DNA from: Glycomyces tritici
GTDB lineage: Bacteria; Actinomycetota; Actinomycetes; Mycobacteriales; Micromonosporaceae
DNA length: 64,000 nt
Direction: 5' to 3'
Assembly (NCBI RefSeq): GCF_030403505.1
Contig: NZ_JAUEMJ010000005.1
Location: forward strand, 1 to 64,000
Shown: positions 26,134 through 35,174 of the stretch, piece by piece
Layout of the letters: every line of letters starts with the position of its first letter
How positions within the stretch are numbered: position 1 is the first letter of the stretch
Translations under genes and position numbers: made by a program
Notes under the pieces: generated by a model
Databases searched by the model: none
Told to the model about the DNA's origin: nothing
What the model saw: only the letters and a program-made list of their open reading frames with translations

Positions 26134-27570
26134 TCAGCACGGGGAGTTCGTCTGCGTCAGCAGGCCGAGCCTCCAGGGCAGCAGGTTGTACGGCGCGCTC
26201 ACGTCGGGGTCCTTGCCCTGGTAGAGGAAGCGCAGGTCGCAGGGGCCGACCGTCAGGGTCTGGTCGAAGCCGCTGCGGATCAGCTCCCCGTGGCTGATGT
26301 CCTTCGTCCAGGCGGTGCCGTTGAAGGCGGTGTTGTTCCAGGCCGCGAACGGGTTCTCCTTGGTGTCGGCCAGCGGGGTCCAGGGCCCGGAGACGCTCGA
26401 CGAGGTCCAGGACCGGAAGATCCGGCCGCCCGCGGTGATGGCCTCGACCATGAGGAGGTACTCGTTCTCGCCCGCGAGCCGGTAGACGTTGGCGCCTTCG
26501 AAGAGCCAGTGGTGGTTGGGGTCGTGCATGGCGATGACCGGTTCGGAGAACCCGTTGGGGAAGCGCGCCAGCGAGGTCTGGGCCCGGTACAGGTTGCCGT
26601 TGTCGTCAGAGGAGTACATGTGGCAGGCGGCGCTGTCGCAGATGGTCCAGAAGTCCAGCCACTGCCCGTCGCCCATGTTGTCGAGCACGGTCTGCGGCGT
26701 CCGGGCGTAGAACGGCTTCGGCGCGCTCCACGACGCCGGGTCGGCGATGTTCGCGGTCGTCGAGTAGGCGACGTTGTCGCCGATCTGGTAGGTGAGGTAC
26801 CACTGCTGCTGGGGCGCGAAGTAGAACACCTGCGGCGCGGCCTTGTACCCGGCGCCGACGGCCGTGGTGTCGAGGAAGCGCAGCGGCGCGGCGCCGGCCT
26901 GGGACCAGTCGGTGAAACTGAGGTAGGCCAGGCTGTAGCCCTGGTTGGCGCTCACGACGCTGACGAAGACGTGGTAGCGGCCGTTGTGGTAGACGACTGA
27001 AGGGTCCTTCACCGAGACGATGTTGTGTGCCGCATCGGACTTCGGGAAGACCAGCGGGCCGGTGGAGCTCCACTGGAGACTCGCCGGCAGGGCGCTGCCG
27101 CCGGCCCGCACCGTGTCGAGGTAGTCGAGGTTCGCCAGGCCGCCGGCGCTGGTGGCCGCGAGCCGGACCGTGTTGGCGCCCGCCCGCACGGGCACCGTGA
27201 GGTTCTCGACCGCCCAGCTGCTCCAGGCGCCGACGGGTGCGAAGGCCACTGCGGACCGGGCCAGGGTGCCGTTGACGCTCAGGTCCGCCGGCCGTGCGGC
27301 GGTGGACCCGTTCGCGTACTTGACGCCCAGCGTCAAGGTGCCGGCCGTTTCGGCGTGCACGGTGAACTCGATCCGCGCCCCGACGCGGTTGGGGGTGTTG
27401 CAGAACCCTCTCCCGGAGAACCCGGCGTAGTTCGAGTCGACCGTGCCCTCGCAGGCCGCGTCCTCCGCTTCGTACCGCGACGCCTGCGCGCTGGCGCTCG
27501 GCGCGATCAGCGCCAACGTGGCGACCAGTGCGAGCAGGGGTACGGCTGTGAACCTCGCCAACCGACTCAT
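26134..27570 (-). CDS. Secreted GH62 alpha-L-arabinofuranosidase with N-terminal CBM35
   Basis: A 478-residue secreted enzyme from ATG 27570 (TTGAGGAG upstream). Signal to about residue 28, then a CBM35-like module (RYEAEDAACEGTVDSN ... GLANLDYLDTV, residues 31-153), then the five-bladed GH62 domain with general base Asp189 in SVKDPSVV and acid Glu358 in HHWLFEGANVY. The family removes alpha-1,2/1,3-arabinofuranose from arabinoxylan or arabinan. It heads a two-gene unit with the BNR_4 protein. The second GH62 in this window (61697) has the opposite architecture, with a C-terminal CBM13 and no CBM35. Confidence 0.93.
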   Translation of the reverse strand: MSRLARFTAVPLLALVATLALIAPSASAQASRYEAEDAACEGTVDSNYAGFSGRGFCNTPNRVGARIEFTVHAETAGTLTLGVKYANGSTAARPADLSVNGTLARSAVAFAPVGAWSSWAVENLTVPVRAGANTVRLAATSAGGLANLDYLDTVRAGGSALPASLQWSSTGPLVFPKSDAAHNIVSVKDPSVVYHNGRYHVFVSVVSANQGYSLAYLSFTDWSQAGAAPLRFLDTTAVGAGYKAAPQVFYFAPQQQWYLTYQIGDNVAYSTTANIADPASWSAPKPFYARTPQTVLDNMGDGQWLDFWTICDSAACHMYSSDDNGNLYRAQTSLARFPNGFSEPVIAMHDPNHHWLFEGANVYRLAGENEYLLMVEAITAGGRIFRSWTSSSVSGPWTPLADTKENPFAAWNNTAFNGTAWTKDISHGELIRSGFDQTLTVGPCDLRFLYQGKDPDVSAPYNLLPWRLGLLTQTNSPC

Positions 27571-27624
27571 GGGCGCTCCTCAAGGTGTGTCCGCGTACCG
27601 CCGCCAAGGGACAGTTCACTTCGA

Positions 27625-27634
27625 TGTATCGATA
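27625..27634. promoter_or_regulatory. Decamer motif TGT[A/G]TCGATA, copy 3
   Basis: Reads TGTATCGATA in an AT-rich patch (27620..27650) 55 bp upstream of the GH62 start. Function unknown. Apart from this, copy 4, an inverted repeat at 27752 and the importer promoter, nothing else is seen in 27571..27961. Confidence 0.45.
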
Positions 27635-27751
27635 TAATTCAATACTCAATGCGAGTGTCGCAGAAACGCCCCTGGTTTGCAAGGCTCGGCGCGGCGGGCG
27701 GCGCGCTCGCGATGCCCGAGTGGCCGTAGGCGATCCGTGGGGTCGTCGATG

Positions 27752-27775
27752 CGAAATTGTGTCGATAAAATTTCG
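27752..27775. promoter_or_regulatory. Inverted repeat CGAAATT / AATTTCG with decamer copy 4 inside
   Basis: CGAAATT and AATTTCG are separated by 10 bp; the decamer TGTGTCGATA occupies 27758..27767 within it. It lies 11 bp upstream of the -35 box of the CUT2 importer promoter, a typical activator or repressor position. Confidence 0.5.
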
Positions 27776-27785
27776 AACCGAGTGC

Positions 27786-27815
27786 TTGACAGGCGCAGTG
27801 ATGGCGATCTATGTT
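27786..27815 (+). promoter_or_regulatory. Promoter of CUT2 importer operon
   Basis: -35 TTGACA (27786..27791), 18-bp spacer, -10 TATGTT (27810..27815), giving a leader of about 180 nt before the ATPase gene. Confidence 0.5.
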
Positions 27816-27961
27816 GTCGGAGTCACAGTGAAACGATTCAATTCGGTGTGCTTCCAGTGTGCCTCGTGGTGACAAACGTCCGTTTCTCCACGGCGAAGCG
27901 CCGACACGATCAGTCCCTTGTGCACCCCGCCCCACGTCCCGTTCCTAGGAGCCCTCCGACG

Positions 27962-28009
27962 ATGAACCGCCGCCCCCGCCCGACGACCTCGGAGCCGACG
28001 CATGAGTGA
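27962..28009 (+). CDS. Possible 15-codon leader ORF overlapping ATPase start
   Basis: ATG 27962, with GGAG ten bases upstream, encodes MNRRPRPTTSEPTHE and stops at TGA 28007..28009, just inside the ATPase gene. Unlike the leader at 14335, the ATPase here has its own GGAG at 27991, so coupling is optional and the ORF may be chance. Confidence 0.22.
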   Translation: MNRRPRPTTSEPTHE

Positions 28010-29522
28010 GCCCGCCCCCGAAGCCGTGCTCGTCCTGGACGAGGTGCGCAAGTCGTTCGGCGCGACGGCGGCGCTCACCTCCGGCGGGATCACCGTGGAG
28101 GCCGGGTCGATCCACGCACTGGTCGGCGAGAACGGGGCCGGCAAGTCCACCCTGGTCAAGATCGTCGCGGGGGTGCACCGCCGCGACGGCGGCACCTTCC
28201 GCTTCCAGGGCCGCGACGTCGACTTCACCTCGACCGCCGACGCGAAGGCGGCGGGCATCGCCGTGATCTACCAGGAGCCGACCCTGTTCCCGGACCTCTC
28301 CGTCGCCGAGAACCTCTTCATGGGACGCCAGCCCCGCAAATCCGCCCACCGCATCGACCGCGCCGCCATGTACGAGCACTCGGAACTGCTGTTCCAGCGG
28401 CTCGGCGTGCACCTGGACCCGCGCCGCATCGCCCGCGGCCTGTCGATCGCCGACCAGCAGATCATCGAGATCGCCAAAGCGGTCTCCCTGGACGCGGCCC
28501 TGCTCGTCATGGACGAGCCGACCGCCGCGCTCTCCGGCGTCGAGGTCGACCGCCTGTTCGCCGTCGCCCGCGCCCTGCGCGACGAAGGCCGCGCCCTGGT
28601 GTTCATCTCGCACCGCTTCGAAGAGATCTTCGCCTTGTGCGACACCGTCACCGTCCTGCGCGACGGCGCCTACGTCGCCACCCAGGCCATCGCCGAGACG
28701 AACCGCGACGACATCGTCGCCCAGATGGTCGGGCGCGAGGTCGGCGAGCTGTTCCCGAAGACCCCCGTCTCCATCGGCGACACCGTGCTCCGCGTCGAAG
28801 GCCTGCACTCGACCGGGAAGTTCCACGACGTGAGCTTCGAGGTCCGCGCCGGCGAGATCGTCGGCATCGCGGGGCTCGTGGGCGCGGGCCGCAGCGAGAT
28901 CGCCCGCGCGGTCTTCGGCGTGGACGGGTACGACTCCGGCAGCGTCCACCTGCACGGCGAAGCCGTCCCGATGCGCGACCCGCAGGCCTCCATCAAGGCG
29001 GGCATGGCCTTCGTCCCCGAAGACCGCCGCCAGCAAGGCCTGGTCACCGACGGCTCGATCGCGCGCAACATCGCCTCGGTCCTGCGCCGGGGCCTGGCCC
29101 GGGCCGGCTTCCTGTCCCCGCGCTCCGAACTGCGGGCGGCGGACGCCTGGGCCCAACGCCTGCAGGTGAAGACGCACGCCCTCGACATGCCCGCCACCAC
29201 CATGAGCGGCGGCAACCAGCAGAAGGTCGTGCTCGCCAAATGGCTCGCGACCGAACCGTCCCTCCTGATCGTCGACGAGCCCACCCGCGGCATCGACGTC
29301 GGCACCAAAGCCGAAGTCCACCGGCTGCTCTCCGACCTCGCCGGCCAGGGCATGGCCGTCGTCATGATCTCGTCCGAACTCGCCGAGGTCCTCGGCATGG
29401 CCGACCGCGTCCTCGTGGTCTGCGAAGGGCGCATCACCGCCGACCTCGACCGCGACCGGGCCACCCCCGAAACCGTGATGCGAGCGGCCACGCAGACCCA
29501 CCACTCGGAGGCCGGCGCATGA
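28002..29522 (+). CDS. CUT2 monosaccharide importer ATPase (RbsA/MglA type, two ABC domains)
   Basis: A 506-residue protein with two nucleotide-binding domains in tandem, as in RbsA, MglA and RhaT. Domain 1 has Walker A GENGAGKSTL (about residue 46), signature-region LSIADQQIIEIAKA and Walker B LLVMDEPTAAL. Domain 2 has the degenerate Walker A GLVGAGRSE typical of this class, signature MSGGNQQKVVLAKWL and LLIVDEPTRGIDVG. Start ATG 28002 with GGAG seven bases upstream. It overlaps the next gene by ATGA. It energises the rhamnose-type importer encoded by the next three genes. Confidence 0.94.
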   Translation: MSEPAPEAVLVLDEVRKSFGATAALTSGGITVEAGSIHALVGENGAGKSTLVKIVAGVHRRDGGTFRFQGRDVDFTSTADAKAAGIAVIYQEPTLFPDLSVAENLFMGRQPRKSAHRIDRAAMYEHSELLFQRLGVHLDPRRIARGLSIADQQIIEIAKAVSLDAALLVMDEPTAALSGVEVDRLFAVARALRDEGRALVFISHRFEEIFALCDTVTVLRDGAYVATQAIAETNRDDIVAQMVGREVGELFPKTPVSIGDTVLRVEGLHSTGKFHDVSFEVRAGEIVGIAGLVGAGRSEIARAVFGVDGYDSGSVHLHGEAVPMRDPQASIKAGMAFVPEDRRQQGLVTDGSIARNIASVLRRGLARAGFLSPRSELRAADAWAQRLQVKTHALDMPATTMSGGNQQKVVLAKWLATEPSLLIVDEPTRGIDVGTKAEVHRLLSDLAGQGMAVVMISSELAEVLGMADRVLVVCEGRITADLDRDRATPETVMRAATQTHHSEAGA

Positions 29523-30520
29523 AGCACGCAGCAGCCACCCTGCTCCGCTCCCGCGAGGCCGCCGTCGCCCTGGTGCTCCTCGCGGCAGTGGTCCTGACCG
29601 CCTTGAAGTCCGAGAGCTTCGTGTTCAGCGCCGACGGATGGCGCAACCTGCTCGTGACCCCGTCGATGCTGGTGATCCTCGCGGTCGGCCAGACCGCCGT
29701 CATCATCACCAGGAACGTCGACCTCTCCGTCGGGTCGGTCCTCGGACTCACCGCGTACATGACCGGCCGGATCTTCATCGAGGCCCCCGGGATCCCGATC
29801 ATCGCCGTCGTGGCCGCCGCGATCGGACTCGGCGCGGTGCTCGGGCTGGTCAACGGCGTGATCGTGGCCGTCGCCAAGGTCCCCGCCCTCGTGATCACCC
29901 TCGGCACGCTCTACATCTACCGAGGGGTCTTCCTGACCTGGGCGGGCTCCGACCGGATCAACGCCTCGGACCTGCCGGACGACTTCCTCGCCTTGGGCAG
30001 CGCGCAGATCGCCTCCGTCCCGGTCCTGTCGATCGCGGCCCTCGCCGTCCTCATCGCGGTCGGGTACCACCTCTACTACTCCAGGGGCGGCCGCGAGATG
30101 TACGCGATTGGCTCCGACCCGGACGCGGCCCGACTCTACGGACTCCCGGTGACCCGCCGCGTGATCGGCGCGTTCGTCCTCTCCGGAGCGCTGGCGGGCC
30201 TCGCCGGGGTCGTCTACGCCGTCCGCTACGGCACGGTCTCCAGCGGCGCGGGCCTGGGCATCGAGCTGGAAGCGGTCGGCGCCGCGGTCATCGGCGGCGT
30301 CGCGATCTTCGGCGGCAGCGGGACCGTGTGGGGCGCCGCGATCGGGGCGGCGCTGCTGGTCACGATCAACCGCGCCCTGCCCGTCGTGGGCATCTCCGAC
30401 TTCTGGCAGCGCGCCGTCGTCGGCGGACTGATCCTCGCCGCCATCGTGCTCGACCGCGTCCTGGCCCTGCGCCGGGAACGACGGCTGGGCATCGAACGTG
30501 ACACCCGGAGCCTGGCATGA
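29519..30520 (+). CDS. CUT2 monosaccharide importer permease (rhamnose type inferred)
   Basis: A 333-residue integral membrane protein of the RbsC/AraH family with 8-10 hydrophobic segments. Family motifs are RNVDLSVGSVLGLTAYM, VPALVITLGTLYIYRGVF, AIGSDPDAARLYGLPV and GAAVIGGVAIFGGSGTVWGA. The ATG overlaps the ATPase stop by 4 bp, and the gene end overlaps the next permease by 4 bp, so all three are translationally coupled. Two different permease genes, instead of one, is the layout known for rhamnose importers (RhaP/RhaQ). Confidence 0.92.
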   Translation: MKHAAATLLRSREAAVALVLLAAVVLTALKSESFVFSADGWRNLLVTPSMLVILAVGQTAVIITRNVDLSVGSVLGLTAYMTGRIFIEAPGIPIIAVVAAAIGLGAVLGLVNGVIVAVAKVPALVITLGTLYIYRGVFLTWAGSDRINASDLPDDFLALGSAQIASVPVLSIAALAVLIAVGYHLYYSRGGREMYAIGSDPDAARLYGLPVTRRVIGAFVLSGALAGLAGVVYAVRYGTVSSGAGLGIELEAVGAAVIGGVAIFGGSGTVWGAAIGAALLVTINRALPVVGISDFWQRAVVGGLILAAIVLDRVLALRRERRLGIERDTRSLA

Positions 30521-31527
30521 CCACTCTGCACTTCCGCGCCCACGCCCGACCCGCCTGGCGCCGTTGGCTCCTCACCCGGGAGACGGCGGTCATCGCGGCC
30601 CTCGCGGTCGTCCTGCTGTACGCGAACGCCGCGGTGAGCAACTTCGACAGCCCGCTGACCCTGTACTACCTCTTCCTCGACGTCACCCCGCTGCTCTTGA
30701 TCGCCCTGCCGCTGACGATGGTGATCGTCACCGGCGAGATCGACCTCTCGGTCGCGAGCGTCGTCGGGCTCTCCAGCGTCCTGGTCGGAGTGTTGTACGC
30801 CCACGCCGGCATGCCGATGTGGGCCGCGGCGCTCACGGCCGTGGCCGTCGGCGCGGTCTGCGGTTCGCTGAACGGCTACCTCGTCGCCTACGTGGGGCTG
30901 CCGTCGCTGGCGGTCACCATCGGCACCCTCGCGCTGTACCGCGGCATCGCCATCGGCCTCCTCGGCACCGAGGCCGTGACCGACTTCCCCGACTCCTGGA
31001 CCGACTTCGCGAAGATGCGGATCGTCGAAGGCGGCAGCCTGCCGATGGTGCTCATCCCGTTCGCGGTGCTCGCGGCGGCGGCGGGGTGGCTGCTGCACTG
31101 GTCGCCGTTCGGGCGCGGCGTCTACGACATCGGGCTCAACCGCGAGGCCGCGCACTTCTCCGGCGTCAATGTCGAGCGGACCAAGCTCCTGCTCTTCGTC
31201 CTCACCGGAGCGGTCTCCGCGCTCGCCGGCGTCTACTTCACCCTGCGCTACGGCAGCGCGCGCGGCGACAACGCGTACGGCCTGGAACTCCAGGTCATCG
31301 CCGCGGTCCTGCTGGGCGGGGTGTCCATCTTCGGCGGGCGCGGCGCGCTGCACGGCCCGATCGCCGGGGTGCTGCTGATCGGGGCCGTCGCCAGTGCGAT
31401 GCGGCTCGAAGGGCAGACCGTGAACGCCATCAACATCGTCATCGGCGTGCTGCTGGTGGCGTCCGTCGTCGCGACGCCCGCCTTGAACCGGGTCGCCGCC
31501 GAACGGGCTGCCCGCAAACAGAAGTGA
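30517..31527 (+). CDS. CUT2 monosaccharide importer permease (second subunit)
   Basis: A 336-residue RbsC/AraH-family permease with the matching motifs GEIDLSVASVVGLSSVL, LPSLAVTIGTLALYRGIAIG, DIGLNREAAHFSGVNV and VIAAVLLGGVSIFGGRGALHGPI. It forms a heterodimer partner for the permease encoded just upstream. The 4-bp ATGA overlap suggests coupled synthesis. Twelve bases separate it from the binding-protein gene. Confidence 0.92.
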   Translation: MTTLHFRAHARPAWRRWLLTRETAVIAALAVVLLYANAAVSNFDSPLTLYYLFLDVTPLLLIALPLTMVIVTGEIDLSVASVVGLSSVLVGVLYAHAGMPMWAAALTAVAVGAVCGSLNGYLVAYVGLPSLAVTIGTLALYRGIAIGLLGTEAVTDFPDSWTDFAKMRIVEGGSLPMVLIPFAVLAAAAGWLLHWSPFGRGVYDIGLNREAAHFSGVNVERTKLLLFVLTGAVSALAGVYFTLRYGSARGDNAYGLELQVIAAVLLGGVSIFGGRGALHGPIAGVLLIGAVASAMRLEGQTVNAINIVIGVLLVASVVATPALNRVAAERAARKQK

Positions 31528-31539
31528 AGGGAACGAACA

Positions 31540-32547
31540 ATGAGGTTTGACAAGAAGTCGATCGCCGTGGCGGCGACCCTCGTGGTCAGCCTGGGGCTGT
31601 CCGCGTGCGGCGGTGGCGGCGACGGAGGTGACGACGGCACCGCTTTCACATTCCTGCCCAAGAACCTCGGCAACCCGTACTTCGACACCAGCGAGGTGGG
31701 CGCGCAGAGCGCGGCCGATGAACTCGGTGTCACGGTGACGCAGGTCGGGCCCGACGCGGCCTCTCCGGAGGCGCAGGTGCCGTTCATCAACACTGCGGCG
31801 CAGCAGGGAGTGGACGCGCTGATCGTCTCGGCCAACGACCCGACGGCGATCTGCGGTGCGCTGGAGGAGGCGTCGGGTGCCGGCACGAAGATCGTGACCT
31901 TCGATTCCGACACCGACCCGGAATGCCGCGACCTGTACGTGAGCCAGGCCGACGCCGCGGGCATCGCCAAGGTGCAGATCGAGATGATCGCCGAGCAGAT
32001 CGGCGGCGCGGGCCAGATCGCGATCCTCTCCGCTTCTGCCAACGCCACCAACCAGAACGCCTGGATCGAGCTGATGCAGGCCGAGCTCGAGGCGAACTAC
32101 CCGGACATCGAGCTGGTCGACACGGTGTACGGCGACGACGACGACCAGAAGTCCTTCGACCAGACCGCGGCGCTGCTGCAGTCGTACCCGGAGCTCAAGG
32201 GCATCGTCTCACCGACCACTGTGGGCATCGCGGCTGCGGCCCGGTACCTGTCGACCTCCGAGTTCAAGGGCCAGGTGGCGCTCACGGGCCTCGGCACCCC
32301 GAACCAGATGCGCGAGTACGTCGCCGACGGCACGGTGGCCGAGTTCGCGCTCTGGAACCCGGACGACCTGGGCTATCTCGCCGTGCAAGCGGCGGCGGCC
32401 CTGGTCAACGGCGACATCGAAGGCAAGGAGGGCGACACGTTCACCACGGAGCGACTGGGGGAGTACACCGTCGGCGCCGACGGGGTCGTGCTGCTGGGCG
32501 AGCCCTTCCGGTTCAACGCGGAGAACATCGACGACTTCGACTTCTAG
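31540..32547 (+). CDS. CUT2 sugar-binding lipoprotein, RhaS-like (rhamnose)
   Basis: A 335-residue lipoprotein (MRFDKKSIAVAATLVVS, lipobox GLSAC) of the ribose/galactose-binding-protein fold. The opening FTFLPKNLGNPYFDTSEVGAQSAADELG is the form I associate with rhamnose-binding RhaS proteins, as are ALIVSANDP and GLGTPNQMREYV. It ends the ATPase-permease-permease-binding-protein operon, and a strong hairpin follows at 32561. Inferred role: capture of L-rhamnose released from arabinogalactan, gum or rhamnogalacturonan. No rhamnose isomerase or kinase is in the window, so ligand identity rests on similarity alone. Confidence 0.85.
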   Translation: MRFDKKSIAVAATLVVSLGLSACGGGGDGGDDGTAFTFLPKNLGNPYFDTSEVGAQSAADELGVTVTQVGPDAASPEAQVPFINTAAQQGVDALIVSANDPTAICGALEEASGAGTKIVTFDSDTDPECRDLYVSQADAAGIAKVQIEMIAEQIGGAGQIAILSASANATNQNAWIELMQAELEANYPDIELVDTVYGDDDDQKSFDQTAALLQSYPELKGIVSPTTVGIAAAARYLSTSEFKGQVALTGLGTPNQMREYVADGTVAEFALWNPDDLGYLAVQAAAALVNGDIEGKEGDTFTTERLGEYTVGADGVVLLGEPFRFNAENIDDFDF

Positions 32548-32560
32548 ACCGCGTCGCGAA

Positions 32561-32596
32561 ACGGAGCGCCGGGCGGACCTCCGCCCGGCGCTCCGT
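32561..32596 (+). terminator. Terminator of CUT2 operon
   Basis: Perfect 17-bp stem, left arm ACGGAGCGCCGGGCGGA, two-base loop, 14 bp after the binding-protein stop. Confidence 0.88.
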
Positions 32597-32693
32597 CATG
32601 TCTCGGCTCCGCGGTCAGGACTTCACGGGACCGGATTCGGCGGCGGGGGCGGCGCAGGGCTTCCGCCTCCGCGCCGCCCCCGCCGCCGGAGTG

Positions 32694-34883
32694 CTAGTCC
32701 GCCGGTGTGACGTCGAGGTAGTCGAGGTTGGGCAGGCCGCCCGCGGTGGTCGGGTCCCATCTGACGGTGTTGGCGCCCGCGCGCAGCTGGACGGTGACGG
32801 TCCGGTCGGTCCAGGTGTTCCACGCGCCGGTGGGAGCGAACGCGGTCGTCTCCACGCGGGTGCCGTTCACGATGAGGTCGCCCGGCCGGTCGGTGGTGCC
32901 GCCGTTGGCGTACCGGAGGCTCAGGGTCGCGGTCCCGGCGGCCGAGGCGTTCACGGTGAACTCGGCGAAGGCGCTGTCGGTGTTGCCGCCGTTGCAGAAC
33001 CCGGTCCCGGAGTAGCCCGAGTGGTTGGTGTCGACGGTGCCGGTGCAGGTCGCCCCGGAGCCTTCGGCCTCGTAGCGCGTTGCCTGGCCCGGATCGGTGC
33101 CGCCGCCTTGTCTCACCAGGGAGAACTGGTCGGCGATGAGGTTGCCGCTGCCGCCGGTGACGGTCACCGTGGCGGTGCCGGCCGGCAGTGCGATGCCGGT
33201 GAGCTCGCGCTTGGTCCAGCCGCTCGAGGACGGGACGTTGAGGGTGTGCACGGTGCCGTCGGCGCCGGTGACGGTCACCCGGCCGGAGCCCTTGGTGTGC
33301 AGGCCGAGCGTGTAGGTGCCCGCGGGCACCTGCATCTGCTGCCGGACACCGGACCCGTTGCTCACCTGCAGTGCGAACCGGCTGCCGTTCACCCCGCCGT
33401 TGACGTTGGTCACGCCGCCGGAACCGGTCCTGGTCCACCCGACCACGTTCGAGACGATGATCCGGTCGGCCTGGATGTCGGGGTTCAGGACGTAGTTGTT
33501 GCCGGGCGCGACGCGGAACTCGCCGGTGGTCGCGTTGAACTGCCACTGGCTCATCGAGTGGAAGCGGATCCCGGTGCCCTCCTTGGTGATCGGGACCCAC
33601 TGGTTGTAGCCGATCCCGTTCCACGCGAAGTCGGCCCAGCGGTCGCCCGCGTAGATCACCGTGTCCTGCACGGTCCCCTCCACGGTGATGAAGAACCCGG
33701 TCTGGGTCACGTGGCTGTAGTCCATCTGGGTGCCGGGCATCGTGTAGTAGTCGGTGTAGTCGCCCTGGACCCTGCCCTGGGTGGAGTCGAGGCAGTAGTT
33801 GACCGAGGTGTTCCAGCCGTGCAGGTCCGAGGCGCACATGTGGTACTTGCCGTCGAGCTTGAACATCGCGTTGCCCTCGCGGCCGCTGGAGTTGCGGCCG
33901 ATCTCGACCGCCGGCTCCGCATAGAGCGAGTCGGACGAGCGGAGCTTGGAGACGAACGCGCGGGAGCGGCCCTCGCGGTTGGAGAAGATCAGGTAGTCCT
34001 GCCCGTCCTCGTCGGTGAAGACGGTCTGGTCGCCGGTGCCGGTCGTCGGCGAGTTCACGACCTGCTTCTGGAAGGCGCCGAACGTGAAGGCTCCGGTGGG
34101 GGAGTTGCCCTGGAGGAACAGGACGCCGTGGTCCTGCGTGGGGTGCCACATCTGCACGGGCAGCACGTACTTGCCGGTGTTCTCGTTGTACGCGACCCCG
34201 AGGCGCCCGATCCAGCCCGCGTTGCCCATGGTGCCGCCCAGGCTGCCGAGGCTCGTCGAGGACGTGGCGACCCGGTTCTCGAACTTCCAGTTCACGAGGT
34301 CCTGCGAGGAGTACACCGGGATCGACACGAAGCTGACCTGGTTGTCGTACTTCTGCGTCGGGTTGGCCAGATAGGACTCGGCGCCCCGGTAGTGCACGCC
34401 GTACCAGTAGTAGGTGTCGCCGAACTTGAAGACGCCGCCGCCCTGCGAGTAGATCGGGTTGCCGGCGGTGTCCCTCCAGAACGTGTTGTTGGTGATCGTC
34501 GCGAACGTCGACTGGAGGACTTCCAGGTCGGCGGCGGCGGTCTGCAGGTCGGTCTTGGCGTCCGCGACCTCGGACTCGCTCGCCGAACCGTCCTCGACGA
34601 CCTCGGTCGCGGTGGTCAGGGCTTCGGCGAAGGGCGCCCAGGACGCGGTGGTGTACTCGGTGGGGACGCGCGTCCGGTAGTCGGAGACCAGCGTCTCCAG
34701 GCCGTCGGCATTGGTCGCGTCGGCGGCGGCGGTCTGGAGTTCCGGCTGCGCCTGGCCTGCGTCAGCGCCTTCGTCGACGGCGGCGGACCCGGGGGACGCG
34801 GGTCCCGCCAAGGCCAGTGCGAAGAGCGCCGCGGCGACGAGGGGGCCCCATCGTCGCGGTGCGCTGCGGGCAATGAGCGTCAT
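32694..34883 (-). CDS. Secreted modular GH43 enzyme (FIVAR-GH43-CBM-CBM35), exo-galactanase-like
   Basis: A 729-residue secreted protein from ATG 34883 (GAGAGG upstream); an earlier in-frame ATG at 35048 is rejected because it precedes the signal peptide (ARSAPRRWGPLVAAALFAL). Order: signal; helical FIVAR-like segment (about 45-125); GH43 propeller (about 130-450) opening FWRDTAGNPIYSQGGGVFKFGDTYYWYG; a beta-sandwich (about 460-600); and a C-terminal CBM35 (RYEAEGSGATC ... GLPNLDYLDVTPAD). The opening lacks the usual GH43 general-base DP motif, as in exo-beta-1,3-galactanases of subfamily 24 and related groups. A role on arabinogalactan backbone or side chains fits the locus, but subfamily and linkage are not certain. 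Confidence 0.85.
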   Translation of the reverse strand: MTLIARSAPRRWGPLVAAALFALALAGPASPGSAAVDEGADAGQAQPELQTAAADATNADGLETLVSDYRTRVPTEYTTASWAPFAEALTTATEVVEDGSASESEVADAKTDLQTAAADLEVLQSTFATITNNTFWRDTAGNPIYSQGGGVFKFGDTYYWYGVHYRGAESYLANPTQKYDNQVSFVSIPVYSSQDLVNWKFENRVATSSTSLGSLGGTMGNAGWIGRLGVAYNENTGKYVLPVQMWHPTQDHGVLFLQGNSPTGAFTFGAFQKQVVNSPTTGTGDQTVFTDEDGQDYLIFSNREGRSRAFVSKLRSSDSLYAEPAVEIGRNSSGREGNAMFKLDGKYHMCASDLHGWNTSVNYCLDSTQGRVQGDYTDYYTMPGTQMDYSHVTQTGFFITVEGTVQDTVIYAGDRWADFAWNGIGYNQWVPITKEGTGIRFHSMSQWQFNATTGEFRVAPGNNYVLNPDIQADRIIVSNVVGWTRTGSGGVTNVNGGVNGSRFALQVSNGSGVRQQMQVPAGTYTLGLHTKGSGRVTVTGADGTVHTLNVPSSSGWTKRELTGIALPAGTATVTVTGGSGNLIADQFSLVRQGGGTDPGQATRYEAEGSGATCTGTVDTNHSGYSGTGFCNGGNTDSAFAEFTVNASAAGTATLSLRYANGGTTDRPGDLIVNGTRVETTAFAPTGAWNTWTDRTVTVQLRAGANTVRWDPTTAGGLPNLDYLDVTPAD

Positions 34884-35138
34884 GGTCGTGCCTCTCACTC
34901 GGTGTCGCCCGGCAGCAGGACAGGCGGAGACAGCGCTGTCGCCGCCGCCGGTGCATGAACAGGGGCGTCCGCTCGGCTCCGGAGTCCTTGCGGGAGTACC
35001 GGAGGCCGGGGACGCGCCGGTCGTGCACGATCGCAGTGCCGGGTGCAATCGTGAGCGGTCGCGTCGCCGATCGGGGGGCCGAGCGTTCGGCCGGGTATCC
35101 GAACGGCGCGGATGACCTGCACTCGACCCTACGAGCGC

Positions 35139-35167
35139 TTGACATGCCTGTCGATGGTCATTTCACT
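35139..35167 (+). promoter_or_regulatory. Promoter of AraC-family gene, probably leaderless
   Basis: TTGACA at 35139..35144 is 36 bp before the ATG at 35175, so transcription would start at or next to the start codon. The -10 (TTCACT, 35162..35167) is weak. No ribosome-binding site is visible, which agrees with leaderless translation. The remaining 34884..35138 shows no other feature. Confidence 0.45.
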
Positions 35168-35174
35168 TGTGGGC